A DNA stretch of 64,000 nt from Antilocapra americana (Eukaryota > Chordata > Mammalia > Artiodactyla > Antilocapridae): contig ML661885.1 of NCBI GenBank assembly GCA_007570785.1, positions 15,008,338 to 15,072,337 of the forward strand, read 5' to 3'. How positions within the stretch are numbered: position 1 is the stretch's first letter; every line of letters starts with the position of its first letter. The notes beneath the pieces were generated by a model. The model saw nothing but the letters and a program-made list of their open reading frames with translations. It did no database searches and had not been told where the DNA came from. Of the stretch, positions 55,131-64,000 are shown piece by piece. Both the position numbers and the translations under genes were made by a program.

Positions 55131-55334
55131 TGGCAGAAAAGAGACAGAACTCAGAACCAGTAGGTCTCAGCCCACCAATCTAATGCTCCTCATACCTGTG
55201 AACCTTGGGTATCCTCCCCCGTTCTGTCACACCCTGATAACCACCTACCACACCTGTTCCCACTAGGCATCACAGGAATCACAGCCCCAGACATGGGCAG
55301 GAAATATGGATGTGCGTGAAATTTGAATAATTTG

Positions 55335-55495
55335 ATACATATTATTTTATTTAATCCTCACCACTACGTCCATTTTCCAGATGATATCACTGAGGCCTAG
55401 AGAAGTTACACAGGGCCAATATCAGATAGAAAGAATGGAAGGAACCTCCTCTGACCTCAAAGTCCACGTTCTTTCCATTACATTTCACTGCTTCC
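55335..55495 (-). mobile_element. MIR SINE relic
   Basis: TATTATTTTATTTAATCCTC, CCATTTTCCAGATGATATCA, CTGAGGCCTAGAGAAGTTAC. Confidence 0.87.
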
Positions 55496-56275
55496 ACTGC
55501 TTTGCTCATAAATAATTATCGACACCAATGCTGGAGGTAGTCCTGTTTCTGTGTATTTAAGTTTAGTCTCTTTAGTGTAGACGGCAGTCTATTGGCAGAA
55601 AATTAACTTTCAACAGCAGCGACTCATTACATACTTTTTAAAACTGGATTACACTGAAGAATTCTCAGGAATCCCAAGCATAGTTTTCCCACCATGAGAC
55701 TCTTGGCACAAACCCCCTTGTCCTCAGGGCCAAAACAGTTGTGTAAGGGAAGACTGAAGCCATATGATACATGGTGGCACAGGGGGAATGGCTAATATTA
55801 TCACCTACCTTAATTCTGGTCTTGTCAGGCCAGAGTATCTTATACAGATGAAATGGAGCTCCAGTTTCCTGCACTGATGCCAATATCTTAGTGGTTATAA
55901 AATCATGCTGCTTATGTATTTTTAATGTAAAATAAGTTTTGTTTCCTTGGATTGTAAAGATTGTGGGCAGATTCATCATGATGCAGCAATGTCAGAAGTA
56001 GATTTAAGGAACAGAGCAGGAGGTGATACTGTTTACAGTTTGCAGTTGCAGGATAGTTGTACATGTGCAGGATGGGAATGGGGAATTGTCAAGATCCTAC
56101 ATAAAGGTCCATTTCTGTCTTTAAAATTGTCATACATGCTCATGTAGTTGAAACTGAGGGAAATTAATAGCAAAAGGATACGCTAATAGAATTATTCATG
56201 GACAGAGTTCATGGGGAAAATTCTCAGAAATGTCAGCTACCCAGCTTAGATTGTAGATGATGCATCTCCTTTGCA
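55496..56275. other. Repeat-free stretch
   Basis: A minus-strand 104-codon frame (55665-55979) and short plus frames are unrecognised. Confidence 0.4.
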
Positions 56276-56290
56276 AGATGTGCATCAAGA

Positions 56291-56447
56291 GGGACTTCCC
56301 TGGCAGTCTAGTGGTTAAGTCTCCATGCTTCCAATGCAGGGTAGGCAGGTTCGACTCCTGGTTGGAGAACTAATATCCCACATGCCATGTGGCACAACCA
56401 AAAACTTTTTTACCATGTGGCACAACCAAAAAAAAAATTCTTTTTAA
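56291..56447 (+). mobile_element. CHR-type SINE with duplicated 3' segment
   Basis: GGGACTTCCCTGGCAGTCTA, CTAATATCCCACATGCCATG. The phrase CCATGTGGCACAACCAAAA occurs twice (56385-56403 and 56413-56431). Flanks AGATGTGCATCAAGA (56276-56290) and AGATATACATCAAGA (56448-56462) agree at 13 of 15. Confidence 0.93.
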
Positions 56448-56473
56448 AGATATACATCAAGAAAAACAAAGCT

Positions 56474-56665
56474 GGGACCTCGCTGGTAGTCCAGTGGTTA
56501 AGAGTCTGCCTTCCAATGCAGGGGATACAGGTTGGATCCCTAGTCAAGGAACTAAGATCCCACATGTTGCAGGGCAACTAAGCCCTCATGCCACAATGAA
56601 AGATCCTGCGTGCAGCAACTAAGATGGAGTGCAGCCAAATAAATAACTAACATAGTTTATAAAAA
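56474..56665 (+). mobile_element. CHR-type SINE
   Basis: GGGACCTCGCTGGTAGTCCA, AACTAAGATCCCACATGTTG, GCAGCAACTAAGATGGAGTG. Flanks GAAAAACAAAGCT (56461-56473) and GAAAACAAGGCT (56666-56677) form an imperfect TSD. It landed just beyond the previous CHR's TSD. Confidence 0.94.
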
Positions 56666-56677
56666 GAAAACAAGGCT

Positions 56678-57554
56678 AAAAATTCAGGTAAACTGGGGTC
56701 TTACAGATCCACTTTAGCACTTCCATACAATGCCAAAAGTGCAGACAAGCACTTTGATGAATAAATGACTAGCTGAATGCATGATTTCACTAACCATTCA
56801 TTCATGGTTCATAAATCTTTGTATTGTGAAACATTTTCTGAGATTTAACTAAAGCTGGCCATGGTCCAGACAGAGGAGGTGACATTTCAGCCTCATCTGA
56901 AGGGATGTGCAAGCCAAAATTACCGAGGGATGTTTTTCTTTTAAAAAATCAGATGCACTCAGGAATTAACATCACATTCACTATCAACCATTATCCCTTA
57001 GTGTGAATAATTTAATCAGATGCCATCCTTGTAATGGGTGGCTGATCCTGTGGGAGTTTTAATTGGCTCAAAGTGGAAAGAGGAGAATTGGAGAGCCTGG
57101 GACCTGGATGGGAAGGTGTGGTCCCAGGTCTAAGAGGCCAGAAAGCTTGAAAGAAGAGGTGGGCTAGAAAATGGGGATAAAGCCAAAGCCATCATTCCCC
57201 CACCCTCATCTTTGCTCCACTCCACTGTCAGTTCCCCTTGAAAATACCTGTAAGAAAGGAGATCTGCAGTTGCCCCCTAAGTTCTATTTAGATTGTGCCT
57301 CCTAAACTCTCCCACTGGAGAGTATTCAGAATCAATATTTTCCCACTATGGGGCCCTCAACACATGATTCCTGGGATGCTGGACAGTCTCTGCTCTTCCT
57401 TAGTCTGAAAGAAGAGAAAACAATGTCTGGGTGTATATGGAAGGGGCTTCTTGGAGAGATGACCACGGGACAGGGCCCCACATCATCGAGAGTGACAGCA
57501 GGAGCAAGAAGCTTCCAGCAGGGTCACCACCCATGGAAAGTCAAAAAGAACCTC
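56678..57554. other. Repeat-poor stretch
   Basis: No gene recognised. The part at 56940-57070 is AT-rich single-copy text (GAATAATTTAATCAGATGCC). Confidence 0.4.
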
Positions 57555-57945
57555 GTCACGGAGAAGGAGAAATATTGTATGACATCCCTTATACATGGAA
57601 TCTTAAAAGAAATGATACAAATGAACTTACTTATAAAGCAGAAACACATTCACAGACTTAGAGAACAAACTTTCAGTTGCTGGGGGGAAGGATGAGGGGA
57701 CAGGATAGTTAGGGAGTTTGGGATGGACATGTATACACTGCTATGTTTAAAATGAACAACCAGCAAGGACTTAGTGTATAGCACATGGAACTCGGCTCAA
57801 TGTTACATGGCAGCCTGGATGGGAGGGGAGCTTTGGGGAGGATGGATACATGTATATGTATGGCCAAGTCCTTTTGCTGTCCACCTGAAACTATCGCAAC
57901 ATTGTTAATTGGCTATGCCATAATATAAAATAAAAAGTTAAAATA
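57555..57945 (+). mobile_element. L1 3' UTR
   Basis: TTGTATGACATCCCTTATAC, AGTGTATAGCACATGGAACT, CATTGTTAATTGGCTATGCC, then AATATAAAATAAAAAGTT. The 115-codon frame over it is non-coding. Confidence 0.92.
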
Positions 57946-58265
57946 AAATCACCTCTTCAGCAAATTAAAAGGCCTTGCCACAAATATCTAAACCTACTTG
58001 ATCCTTTCCTTTCTTTCTTCCCCCCATTCCCCACAGGAAACTGAATCTTCTCAGATAATCTGGGACCATATACTAGGTACCCCGAACACATCTTGTGATT
58101 CACATGAATAACCACACTGAGCCCCCAATAGCCCAAAAAGTTGACAGATCATTCCTGGTTTATTACATGAGGAAACTGAGGTTCTGCAGGGTTGCATAGC
58201 TTGTCTAAGGTTTATGTCACTGAAAAGTGACTGAGACAAAATTTGAAAGAGTGTACAAATCTCCT
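57946..58265. other. Unassigned stretch
   Basis: Nothing firm; a possible MIR trace at 58155-58215 (TACATGAGGAAACTGAGGTT). Confidence 0.35.
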
Positions 58266-58473
58266 CAGGCTTCCCTGGTGGCTCAGTCAGTAAAGACTCG
58301 GCTGCCAATGCAGGAGACTCAGGTTTGATCCCTGTGTTGGAAAAAGCCCCTGGAGAAGGAAATGGAAACCCACTCCAGTATTCTTGCTTGGGCAATCCCA
58401 CGGACGGAGAAGCCTGGTGGGCTGCAGTCCATGAGACTGCATTTTGTTGACTATGAAACTGAGCGACTAAACC
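58266..58473 (+). mobile_element. Bov-tA SINE
   Basis: AGGCTTCCCTGGTGGCTCAG through CTATGAAACTGAGCGACTAA. A small insertion (CATTTTGTTGACTATG) replaces the usual GGTCGCAAAGAGT text. Confidence 0.94.
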
Positions 58474-59209
58474 ACCACTACAAAATGCCACAGCCTTCCC
58501 CTTTTCCCTCTCTGGTGCCCCCTTGTATTCTAATTCTATATCTCATTCTCATCTTATTTAATGTTTTTCTAAATCCCCTGTGAAAGTTGTTGCCTGTGAA
58601 GATTTGTCTACCGTCTGATAGTTCTGGACACAAAGCCATTAGGTTGTAAATTAAATTAAACTTCTGTTCAAACAAGTATGCAAAATAATCTTTAAAGGCA
58701 GCAAGATGCCTAAGGAAATGGCCATGATAACGTTTCACTTCTGAAACTATGAGCTTTGCCGTGCCAGCTGATCAATCCCTGGGAATCATTAATAAGTTTT
58801 GTCTTGGACTCCTGCACAACCAGAAAATCTGGTTTGCCCTCAGGATGATGGATGTGGGTGATTTCAATCTGAGGACAGATAAAAGAAAGGAGCTTTATGC
58901 AAGTTGACAAAAAACAGGATTGCCGTGGCTCCATGTGATTTGCTATTTATGAAGAGATTCTGTTTGCCTTTGTGACAGATTTATTTGTCCTGACATTTAT
59001 TCTGCTTATTAAAAAAAATTCACACTCATCAGTTTTGTATCTGAGCATGATAAATACATTTTGTGTCCCAAGTCCTATTATGCTAACTTTATTTTCCATT
59101 CCAGCATGGGGCAGAAAATATCTTTGATTTTTTTCTTTCAACTCTTTTGAGTGCATTATCATGTGATTTTATGCATTTCCTAATTTTAGACACTTTACCT
59201 GCACTTCTT
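58474..59209. other. Repeat-free stretch
   Basis: No gene or repeat recognised. ACCTGCACTTCT at 59198-59209 is the left TSD of the next element. Confidence 0.4.
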
Positions 59210-59385
59210 TTTCATTTTTCTGAAAAAAAAAGAGAGAGAGAAAGAAAGAAAGCTGACTTGAAACTCAACATTTAAAAAACTAAGATCATGGCAACTGGTC
59301 CCATCACTTCATGGCAAATAGAAGGGGAAAAATGTGGAAGCAGTGACAAATTTTATTTTCCTGGGCTCCAGAATCACTGCAAACA

Positions 59386-59583
59386 GTGACTGAAGCCATG
59401 AAATTAAATGACACTAGCTTCTTGGAAGGGAAAGCTATGACCAACCTAGACAGCAAGTCAAAAAGCAGAGATACCACTTTGCCGACAATAATCAAGGCTA
59501 TGGTTTTTCTAGTAGTCATGTATGGATGTGACAGTTGGACCATAAAGAAGGCTGAGCATCGAAGAATCAATCCTGTGAATTAG
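59386..59583 (+). pseudogene. BovB ORF2 C-terminal remnant (older copy)
   Basis: 65 codons including MTNLDSKSKSRDTTLPTI, then KAMVFLVVMYGCDSWTIKKA. Short deletions and stops mark a dead copy. Confidence 0.85.
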
Positions 59584-59954
59584 TAACTGTGGTGCTGGAG
59601 AAGACTCTTGAGAGTCCCTTGGATAGCAAGGAGATCCAGTCAATTCTAAAGGAAATCAACCCTGAATATTCATTTGAAGGACTGATGATGAAACTAAAAC
59701 TCAAATACTTGGCCACTTGATGTGAAGAGCCAATTCATTGGTAAAGATCCTGATTCTGGAAAAGACTGAAGGCAAAAGGAGGTGTTAGCAGAGGATGAGA
59801 TGGGTAGATAGGGTCACCAATTCATTGGACATGCCTTTGAATGAACTCTGGGAGATAGAATGCTCAAACTAGTGCACAATTGCACTCATCTCACGCTAGG
59901 AAAGTAATGCTCAAAATTCTCCAAAACAGGCTTTAGCAATACTTAAAACGTGAA

Positions 59955-60633
59955 CTTCCAGATGTTCAAGCTGGATTTAGAAAAGGCAGAGGAACAAGAG
60001 ATCAAATTGCCAATATCTGCTGGATCTTCAAAAAAGCAAGAGTTCCAGAAAAGCATCTACTTCTGCTTTATTGACTATGCCAAAGCCTTTGACTGTGTGG
60101 ATCATGATAAACTGTGGAAAATTCTTTAAGAGATGGGAATACCAGACCACCTGACCTGCCTCTTGAGAAATCTATATGCAGGTCAGGAAGCAACAGTTAG
60201 AACTGGACATGGAACAACAGACTGGTTCCAAATAGGGAAAGGGGTACGTCAAGGCTGTATATTGTCACCCTGCTTATTTAAGTTATAAGCAGAGTACATC
60301 ATGAGAAATGCTGGGCTGAAGGAAGCACAAACTGGAATCAAGATTGCTGGGAGAAATATCAATAACCTCAGATATGCAGATGACACCACCCTTGTGGCAG
60401 AAAGTGAAGAAGAACCAAAAAGCCTCTTGATGAAAGTGAGAAAAGAGAGTGAAAAAGTTGGCTTAAAGCTCAATGTTCAGAAAACTAACATCATGGTATC
60501 TGGTCCCATCACTTCATGGCAGATAGATGGGGAAACAGTGACAAACTTTATCTTGGGGGGCTCCAAAATCATTGCAGATGGTGATTGTAGCCATGAAATT
60601 AAAGATGCTTGCTCCTTGGAAGAAAAGTTATGA
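59955..60633 (+). pseudogene. BovB reverse transcriptase remnant (younger copy)
   Basis: Reading across frames gives QAGFRKGRGTRDQIANICW, DYAKAFDCVDHDKLWKIL followed by a stop (TAA at 60127-60129), then from 60301 RYADDTTLVAESEEEPKSLL with the YADD active site. Stops and shifts separate the motifs, so no enzyme is encoded. Confidence 0.9.
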
Positions 60634-60782
60634 CCAACCTAGACAGCATATAAAAAGCAGAGACATTACTTTGCCAACAAAGGCCATCTAGTCAAAGCTA
60701 TGGTTTTTCCAATAGTCATCTATGGATATGAGAGTTGCACTATAAAGAAAGCTGAGTGCCAATGAATTGATGTTTTTGAACT

Positions 60783-61124
60783 GTGATGTTGGAGAAGATT
60801 CTTGAGAGTCCCTTGGACTGCAAGGAGAGCAAACAGGCAATCCTAAAGGAAATCAGTTCTGAATATTTGTTGGAAGGACTGATGCTGAAACTGAAACTCC
60901 AATACTTTGGCCACCTGATTCAAAGAACTGACTCATTTGAAAAGACCCTGATGCTGGGAAAGATTGAGGGAGGAAGGAAAAGGGGAAGACAGAGGATAAT
61001 ATGGTTGGATGACATCACTGACTCAATGAAAATGAGTTTAAGTAAACTCCAGGAGTTGGTGATGGACAGGGTGATGGCGTGCTGTGGTGCATGGGGTCAC
61101 AAAGAGTCGGACACAACTGAGTGA
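60783..61124 (+). pseudogene. BovB ORF2 C-terminus (younger copy)
   Basis: 113 codons: [60 protein letters not shown]. The C-terminal part of the BovB ORF, here without its upstream RT in frame. Confidence 0.9.
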
Positions 61125-61230
61125 CCAAACTGAACTGAACTCACCTGGGAGATAGTGGAGGACAGAGGAGCTTGATGTGCTGTGGTCCGTGAGGACATGA
61201 CTTAAGGACTGAAAAACAACCTGCACTTCT

Positions 61231-61504
61231 AGGACTTCTACCTATTTTAACATATAAAGTCCACAATATTAGTAAACACAATTCAGAACTAAAATTTAAT
61301 CATAACACCTTTCACAAAATAATAATAGAACTAATTGAGCTGTGCAAAGTGTTTTTTATATATGTATTAGCTTATTCAATCTTTATATATGTTGTTTATC
61401 AAAATTAGTTGAAACGAGTAAGATTAAAGCAAATGTCATATTATCATCTCACCTTTTTGTCTGGCCACCTATCAGATAATGTAGGAAAAAAGGTTTAGGT
61501 TTTG
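61231..61504. other. AT-rich unassigned gap
   Basis: Nothing recognised. Confidence 0.3.
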
Positions 61505-61736
61505 TCCGCATGTGTACATGTGTGCTCAGTTGCTTCAGTCGTGTCCGACTCTTTGCGACACTATGGACTATAGCCCACCACGTTTCTCTGTCTATGGGAT
61601 TCTCCAGGCAAGAATACTGGAGTGGGTTGCCATGCCCTCCTCCAGGAGATCTTCCTGACCAAGGAATCGAATCCGTGTCTCCTGTGTCTCCTGCACTGCA
61701 GGAGGATTCTTTACTCACTGAGCCACCTGGGAAGCC
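61505..61736 (-). mobile_element. Bov-tA SINE, full length
   Basis: Antisense, CAGTTGCTTCAGTCGTGTCC through GAGCCACCTGGGAAGCC. Flanks TTAGGTTTTG (61495-61504) and CTAGGTTATG (61737-61746) agree at 8 of 10. Confidence 0.95.
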
Positions 61737-61834
61737 CTAGGTTATGGCTACCCAAGACCTAAATGTCTAGCCACTTTCTTTCTTTCTTTTTATTTTTTTT
61801 TGATCCAGGTGTCTATTGTTACAGAAATTTACAA

Positions 61835-61975
61835 ATAGTTTGTAGTGGTTACCAGAAGGCAGAGGGACTAGGGAGGGGCAAGAGAGTTTTATGGGGTTAA
61901 GAGATACAAACTCCTATGTACAAAATAGGTAAATAACAGTGGTATACTTTATAGCACAAGGAATTATAGCCATTG
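61835..61975 (+). mobile_element. L1 3' UTR fragment
   Basis: GTAGTGGTTACCAGAAGGCA, CAAACTCCTATGTACAAAAT, TATAGCACAAGGAATTATAG; the 3' terminus is missing, cut at a BovA fragment. Confidence 0.88.
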
Positions 61976-62045
61976 TTGTTGCTGTTTAGTCACTAAGTTG
62001 TATCCAACTCTCTGCAACGCTATGGACTATAGCCCACTAGGCTAG
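61976..62045 (-). mobile_element. BovA/BovB 3' end fragment
   Basis: TTGCTGTTTAGTCACTAAGT, ACTATAGCCCACTAGGCTA; about 70 bp. Confidence 0.85.
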
Positions 62046-62130
62046 CCTTCTATAATGTGATAGGCATACTAAAGGCCCTCCAAAGACATCTGTATCCTAG
62101 TTCCCCAAATATGTCAACATGTTACCATTT
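62046..62130. other. Short gap, old repeat trace
   Basis: CCCTCCAAAGACATCTGTAT, CCTAGTTCCCCAAATATGTC resembles a common old mammalian repeat; family not assigned. Confidence 0.4.
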
Positions 62131-62801
62131 CAGTTCAATTCAGTCGCTCAGTCGAGTTGACCCTTTGCAACCCCATGCACCATAGCACGCTGGGCCTCCC
62201 TGTCCATCACCAACTCCCAGAGTTTACTCAAACTCATTGAGTCAGTGATGCCATCCAACTATCTCATCCTCTGTCGTCTCCTTCTCCTCCTGCCTTCAAT
62301 CTTTCCCAGCATCAGGGTCTTTTCAAATGAGTCAGCTCTTCGCATCAAGTGGCCAAAGTATTGGAGTTTCACCTTCAATATCAGTCCTTCCAATGAACAC
62401 CCAGGACTGATCTCCTTTAGGATGGACTGGTTGGATCTCCTTGCAGTCCAAGGGACTCTCAAGAGTCTTCTCCAACACCAAGTTCAAAAGCATCAATTCT
62501 TTGGCTCTCAGCTTTCTTTATAGTCCAACTCTCACATCCATACATGACTATTGGAAAAACCATAGCCTTGACTAGATGGACCTTTGTTGGCAAAGTAATG
62601 TCTCTGCTTTTTAATATGCTGTCTAGGTTGGTCATAACTTTCCTTCCAAAAGCATTTTTTAATTTCATGGCTGCAATCACCATCTGCAGTGATTTTGGAG
62701 CCCAAAAACATAAAGTCTGTCACTGTTTCCACTGTTTCCCCATCTATTTGCCATGAAATGATGGGACCAGATGCCATGATCTTAATTTTCTGAATGGTGA
62801 G

Positions 62802-63311
62802 TTATAAGCCAACTTTTTCACTCTCTTCTTTCACTTTCATCAAGAAGCTCTTCAGTTCTTCTTCACTTTCTGCCATAAGGGTGGTGTCATCTGCATATCT
62901 GAGGTTATTGATATTTGTCCTGGTAATCTTGATTCCAGCTTGTGCTTCATCCAGTCCAGCATTTCTCATGATGTACTCTGCATATAAGTTAAATAAGCAG
63001 AGTGACAATATGCAGCCTTTCCTGATTTGGAACCAGTCTGTTGTTCCATGTCCAGTTCTAACTGTTGCTTCCTGACTTGCATACAAATTTCTCAAGAGGC
63101 AGGCCAGGTTGTCTGGTATTCCCATCTCTTGAAGAATTTTCCACAGTTTATCATGATCCACACAGTCAAAGGCGTTGGCATAGTCAATAAAGCAGAAGTA
63201 GATGCTTTTCTGGAGCTCTCTTGCTTTTAACAATGGTTCAGCCAATGTTAACAATTTGATCTCTGGTTCTTCTGCCTTTTCTAAATCCAGCTTGAACCTC
63301 TGGGAGTTCAT
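62802..63311 (-). pseudogene. BovB reverse transcriptase core with 4-residue deletion
   Basis: 169 codons with motif A (DYANAFDCVDH), motif B shortened (QIRKGCILSLCLFNLYAEY, lacking the four residues between KG and GCILS that the copy at 20982 keeps) and motif C (NNLRYADDTTLMAESEEELK). The deletion is in frame. It starts at an internal Met; upstream segments at 63238-63492 and 63597-63833 lie in other frames. Confidence 0.92.
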
Positions 63312-63596
63312 GTTTCAAGTATTGCTGAAGCCTGTTTTGGAGAATTTTGAGCATTACTTTCCTAGTGTGAGATGAGTGCAATTGTGCGATAGTTTGAGCA
63401 TTCTTTGGCATTGCCTCTCTTTGGGATTGCAATGCAATCTGACTTTTTCCAGTCCCATGGCCACTGCTGACTTTTTTTAAATTTGCTGGCATATTGAGTG
63501 CAGCATTTTCACAGCATCATCTTTTAGGATTTGAAATAGCTCAACTGGAATTCCATCACCTCCACTAGCTTTGTTCATAGTGATGCTTCCTAAGGC

Positions 63597-63833
63597 TCAC
63601 TTGACTTTACATTCCACGATGTCTGACTCTAGGTGAGTGATCACACCATCATGATTATCTAGGTCATGAAGATCTTTCTTGTACAGTCCTTCTGTGTATT
63701 CGTGCCACCTCTTCCTAATGTCTTCTGAATCTGTTAGGTCCATACTGTTTCTGTCCTTTATAGAGCGCATCTTTGCAGGAAATGTTCCCTTGGTATCTCT
63801 GATTTTCTTGAAGAGATCTCTAGTCTTTCCCAT
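63597..63833 (-). pseudogene. BovB ORF2 segment upstream of RT
   Basis: 78 codons: MGKTRDLFKKIRDTKGTFPA, DSEDIRKRWHEYTEGLYKKD, LHDLDNHDGVITHLESDI. Corresponds to the linker between endonuclease and RT; ends at a stop before RT motif 1. Confidence 0.88.
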
Positions 63834-64000
63834 TCTATTGTTTTCCTCTATTTCTTAGCACTGATCACTGAGGAAGGCTTTCTTACCTCTCCTTGCTATT
63901 CTTTGGAATGTTCTTTTCTCCTTTGCTGCTTCCTCAGATAGCCATTTTGCTTTTTTGCATTTTTTTTTCTTGGGGATGGGCTTGCTCCCCATCTCCTGTA

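Larger units (their letters stand above)
59859..61144 (+). mobile_element. Younger BovB LINE inside the older BovB
   Basis: A 1.29-kb, 5'-truncated copy in the same orientation, starting AATGCTCAAACTAGTGCACA and ending with the tandem tail ACTGAACTGAA. A perfect 11-bp TSD CTGGGAGATAG lies at 59848-59858 and 61145-61155, both within the older BovB. Confidence 0.95.
59210..61218 (+). mobile_element. Older BovB LINE, interrupted by a younger BovB
   Basis: The 5' part (59210-59858) runs from near the end of the RT domain (CTCAACATTTAAAAAACTAA) to GAACTCTGGGAGATAG. The 3' part (61145-61218) resumes with TGGAGGACAGAGGAGCTTGA. A perfect 12-bp TSD ACCTGCACTTCT lies at 59198-59209 and 61219-61230. 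The start holds an A/GA-rich expansion (59222-59252). Confidence 0.93.
62131..64000 (-). mobile_element. BovB LINE, at least 1.87 kb, runs off the window
   Basis: The 3' end at left has the tandem tail TTTCAGTTCAATTCAGTCGC. It extends through the RT domain to the region upstream (CAGATAGCCATTTTGCTTTT, GGGGATGGGCTTGCTCC), beyond where the other three long copies stop. A deletion joins GGAAT to GTTCTTTTCTCC near 63909. Its 5' end lies outside the window. Confidence 0.95.

Noticed and set aside
59222..59252. (GA)n/(GAAA)n tract as an independent microsatellite insertion
   Set aside because: It lies inside the outer BovB's TSD-bounded interval, at a position where BovB is naturally AG-rich, so it is better read as a local expansion.
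62802..63311. Active BovB reverse transcriptase
   Set aside because: YADD is present, but four residues are deleted in motif B and upstream segments are in other frames, so no functional enzyme is encoded within this window.
1..64000. CRISPR arrays, operons, prophage or other prokaryotic systems
   Set aside because: All recognisable content is mammalian interspersed repeat; no regularly spaced direct repeats or prokaryotic gene organisation was seen.

Overview
This is nuclear DNA from a ruminant, most likely a bovid (cattle, sheep, goat or buffalo). The evidence is the repeat content: Bov-tA and Bov-A2 SINEs, RTE-type BovB LINEs, CHR-type (tRNA-Glu-derived cetartiodactyl) SINEs and L1 copies with ruminant-style 3' ends, over a background of old mammalian repeats (MIR, L2, MER5/MER33-type hAT relics, L1M). 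The species cannot be fixed from the sequence alone.

I find no host protein-coding gene, no intact open reading frame of a real gene, and no functional RNA gene. Every open frame longer than about 150 residues is either broken BovB reverse transcriptase or a chance frame through SINEs. The window is best read as a gene-poor intergenic or long intronic stretch.

Layout. 1-20 kb: scattered Bov-tA, CHR, BovB 3' ends and L1 tails between repeat-free stretches of about 0.5-1.35 kb; an old MIR split by two later insertions (12.6-13.5 kb); an L2 and a MER33-like relic (15.2-16 kb). 20-23.3 kb: an old L1M copy hit by a 1.75 kb BovB and a Bov-tA. 24-29.8 kb: L1 tails, Bov-tA copies and one solo retroviral LTR (27,930-28,238) inside an L1. 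29.7-31 kb: repeat-free. 31-43 kb: dense SINEs, BovB 3' ends, L2/MIR remnants. 43.8-45.6 kb: a second long BovB. 45.9-50.8 kb: a multi-layer L1 stack. 50.8-59.2 kb: mostly repeat-free with a few SINEs. 59.2-61.2 kb: a BovB inserted into another BovB. 62.1-64.0 kb: a fourth long BovB running off the window edge.

Because many insertions keep target-site duplications (TSDs), the order of events can be read directly. The most informative points are the BovB-in-BovB nest with two perfect TSDs, the solo LTR with a clean 4-bp TSD, a BovB and an L1 with apparent 5' inversions, an L1 with extra sequence beyond its 3' end, and two unclassified inserts that interrupt known repeats. I see no CRISPR array, operon or novel gene system. 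Subfamily names come from recognition by eye, and element edges are exact only where a TSD is cited.
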